From assembly GCF_946848805.1 (NCBI RefSeq), contig NZ_CAMPFU010000001.1:16001-80000 (forward strand): a stretch of 64,000 bases of DNA, written 5' to 3'. Positions 63,901 to 64,000 of this stretch are shown one piece after another. Below the pieces are notes generated by a model. The model worked only from the letters and a program-made list of their open reading frames with translations. It was not told where the DNA came from and did no database searches. Positions within the stretch are counted from its first letter, which is position 1; each line of letters starts with the position of its first letter. The position numbers and the translations under genes were made by a program. This DNA is from Deinococcus sp. Marseille-Q6407 (GTDB lineage Bacteria > Deinococcota > Deinococci > Deinococcales > Deinococcaceae).

Positions 63901-64000
63901 ATGGCGCTGAAAGTAGCACGCTGGTGCCCCCTGCAACTGTGCCGCTACGCCAGAAGGGAGGGGGGAGAAACAGCGTTATTCACGGGATTCGGGCCTCTCG
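63901..64000. other. Right edge without a recognised gene
   Basis: TACTTT on the minus strand (complement of about 63910-63915) is a possible -10 for the ATPase gene. Nothing else is recognised. Confidence 0.35.

Overview
The window is a 64 kb piece of a high-GC Deinococcus chromosome. Three things point to this genus. DdrO, the repressor of the radiation/desiccation response, has a dyad operator over its own promoter (646-1168). The PriA homologue has lost both Walker motifs (6940-9216), as is known for D. radiodurans. An orphan OmpR-type regulator closely resembles DrRRA (44673-45341). Many starts have no Shine-Dalgarno sequence but a TANNNT -10 box 5-8 nt upstream, the leaderless arrangement common in Deinococcus. 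I cannot name the species. I see no insertion sequences, prophage, CRISPR array or rRNA; there is one tRNA (Lys, CTT).

Layout. 1-5257: folC end, ddrO, a large membrane protein with an anti-sigma-like N-terminus, a cyclodeaminase-like protein and mdh. 5393-10983: an AGCS-type symporter, pseudohelicase priA, a DUF808 membrane protein and a secreted protein. 11103-15467: a ModF-like double ABC ATPase, then a putative persulfide-detoxification module (TSUP exporter, metallo-beta-lactamase/rhodanese fusion, CsoR/CstR-type repressor) with interlocked divergent promoters. 15570-20787: tRNA-Lys, glgC (frameshifted), rpmB and a zinc/manganese ABC transporter. 20856-23191: a UPF0173 hydrolase, a frameshifted zinc-ribbon protein and a DinB-like protein.

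23306-27385 is a compact four-gene type IV pilin-like operon that is visibly AT-richer than its surroundings. 27452-33214: a dynamin-like GTPase, an IclR regulator, beta-carbonic anhydrase and a PhoR/PhoB-like two-component pair. 33352-38471 holds rsfS, lytR and yqeK (an order known from Firmicutes) next to cdaR-cdaA, linking cell-envelope, c-di-AMP and ribosome-silencing functions. 38554-46279: apgM, trmH, a TRIC-type channel, yebC, two alpha/beta hydrolases (one without its nucleophile serine), the DrRRA-like regulator and a frameshifted P1 peptidase. 46357-54610: a multidomain secreted subtilase, rtcB, a PaaI-like thioesterase, the gluconate pair gntK-gntP and a glycosyltransferase. 54888-63900: a GlsB-like membrane protein, thrB, lspA, luxS, a CvpA-like protein, a NarL-type regulator, a cytochrome bc operon (cytochrome c, Rieske, cytochrome b) and an AAA+ ATPase.

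The most interesting signals are the persulfide module, with two facing promoters overlapping on one G/C-tract operator and a 36-codon Cys-Cys ORF that ends in the repressor start codon; a second Cys-rich small ORF overlapping thrB; the base-composition island of pilin genes; and four genes (TSUP, glgC, the zinc-ribbon gene and the P1 peptidase) each broken by one small indel, which is either real phase variation/decay or sequencing error.
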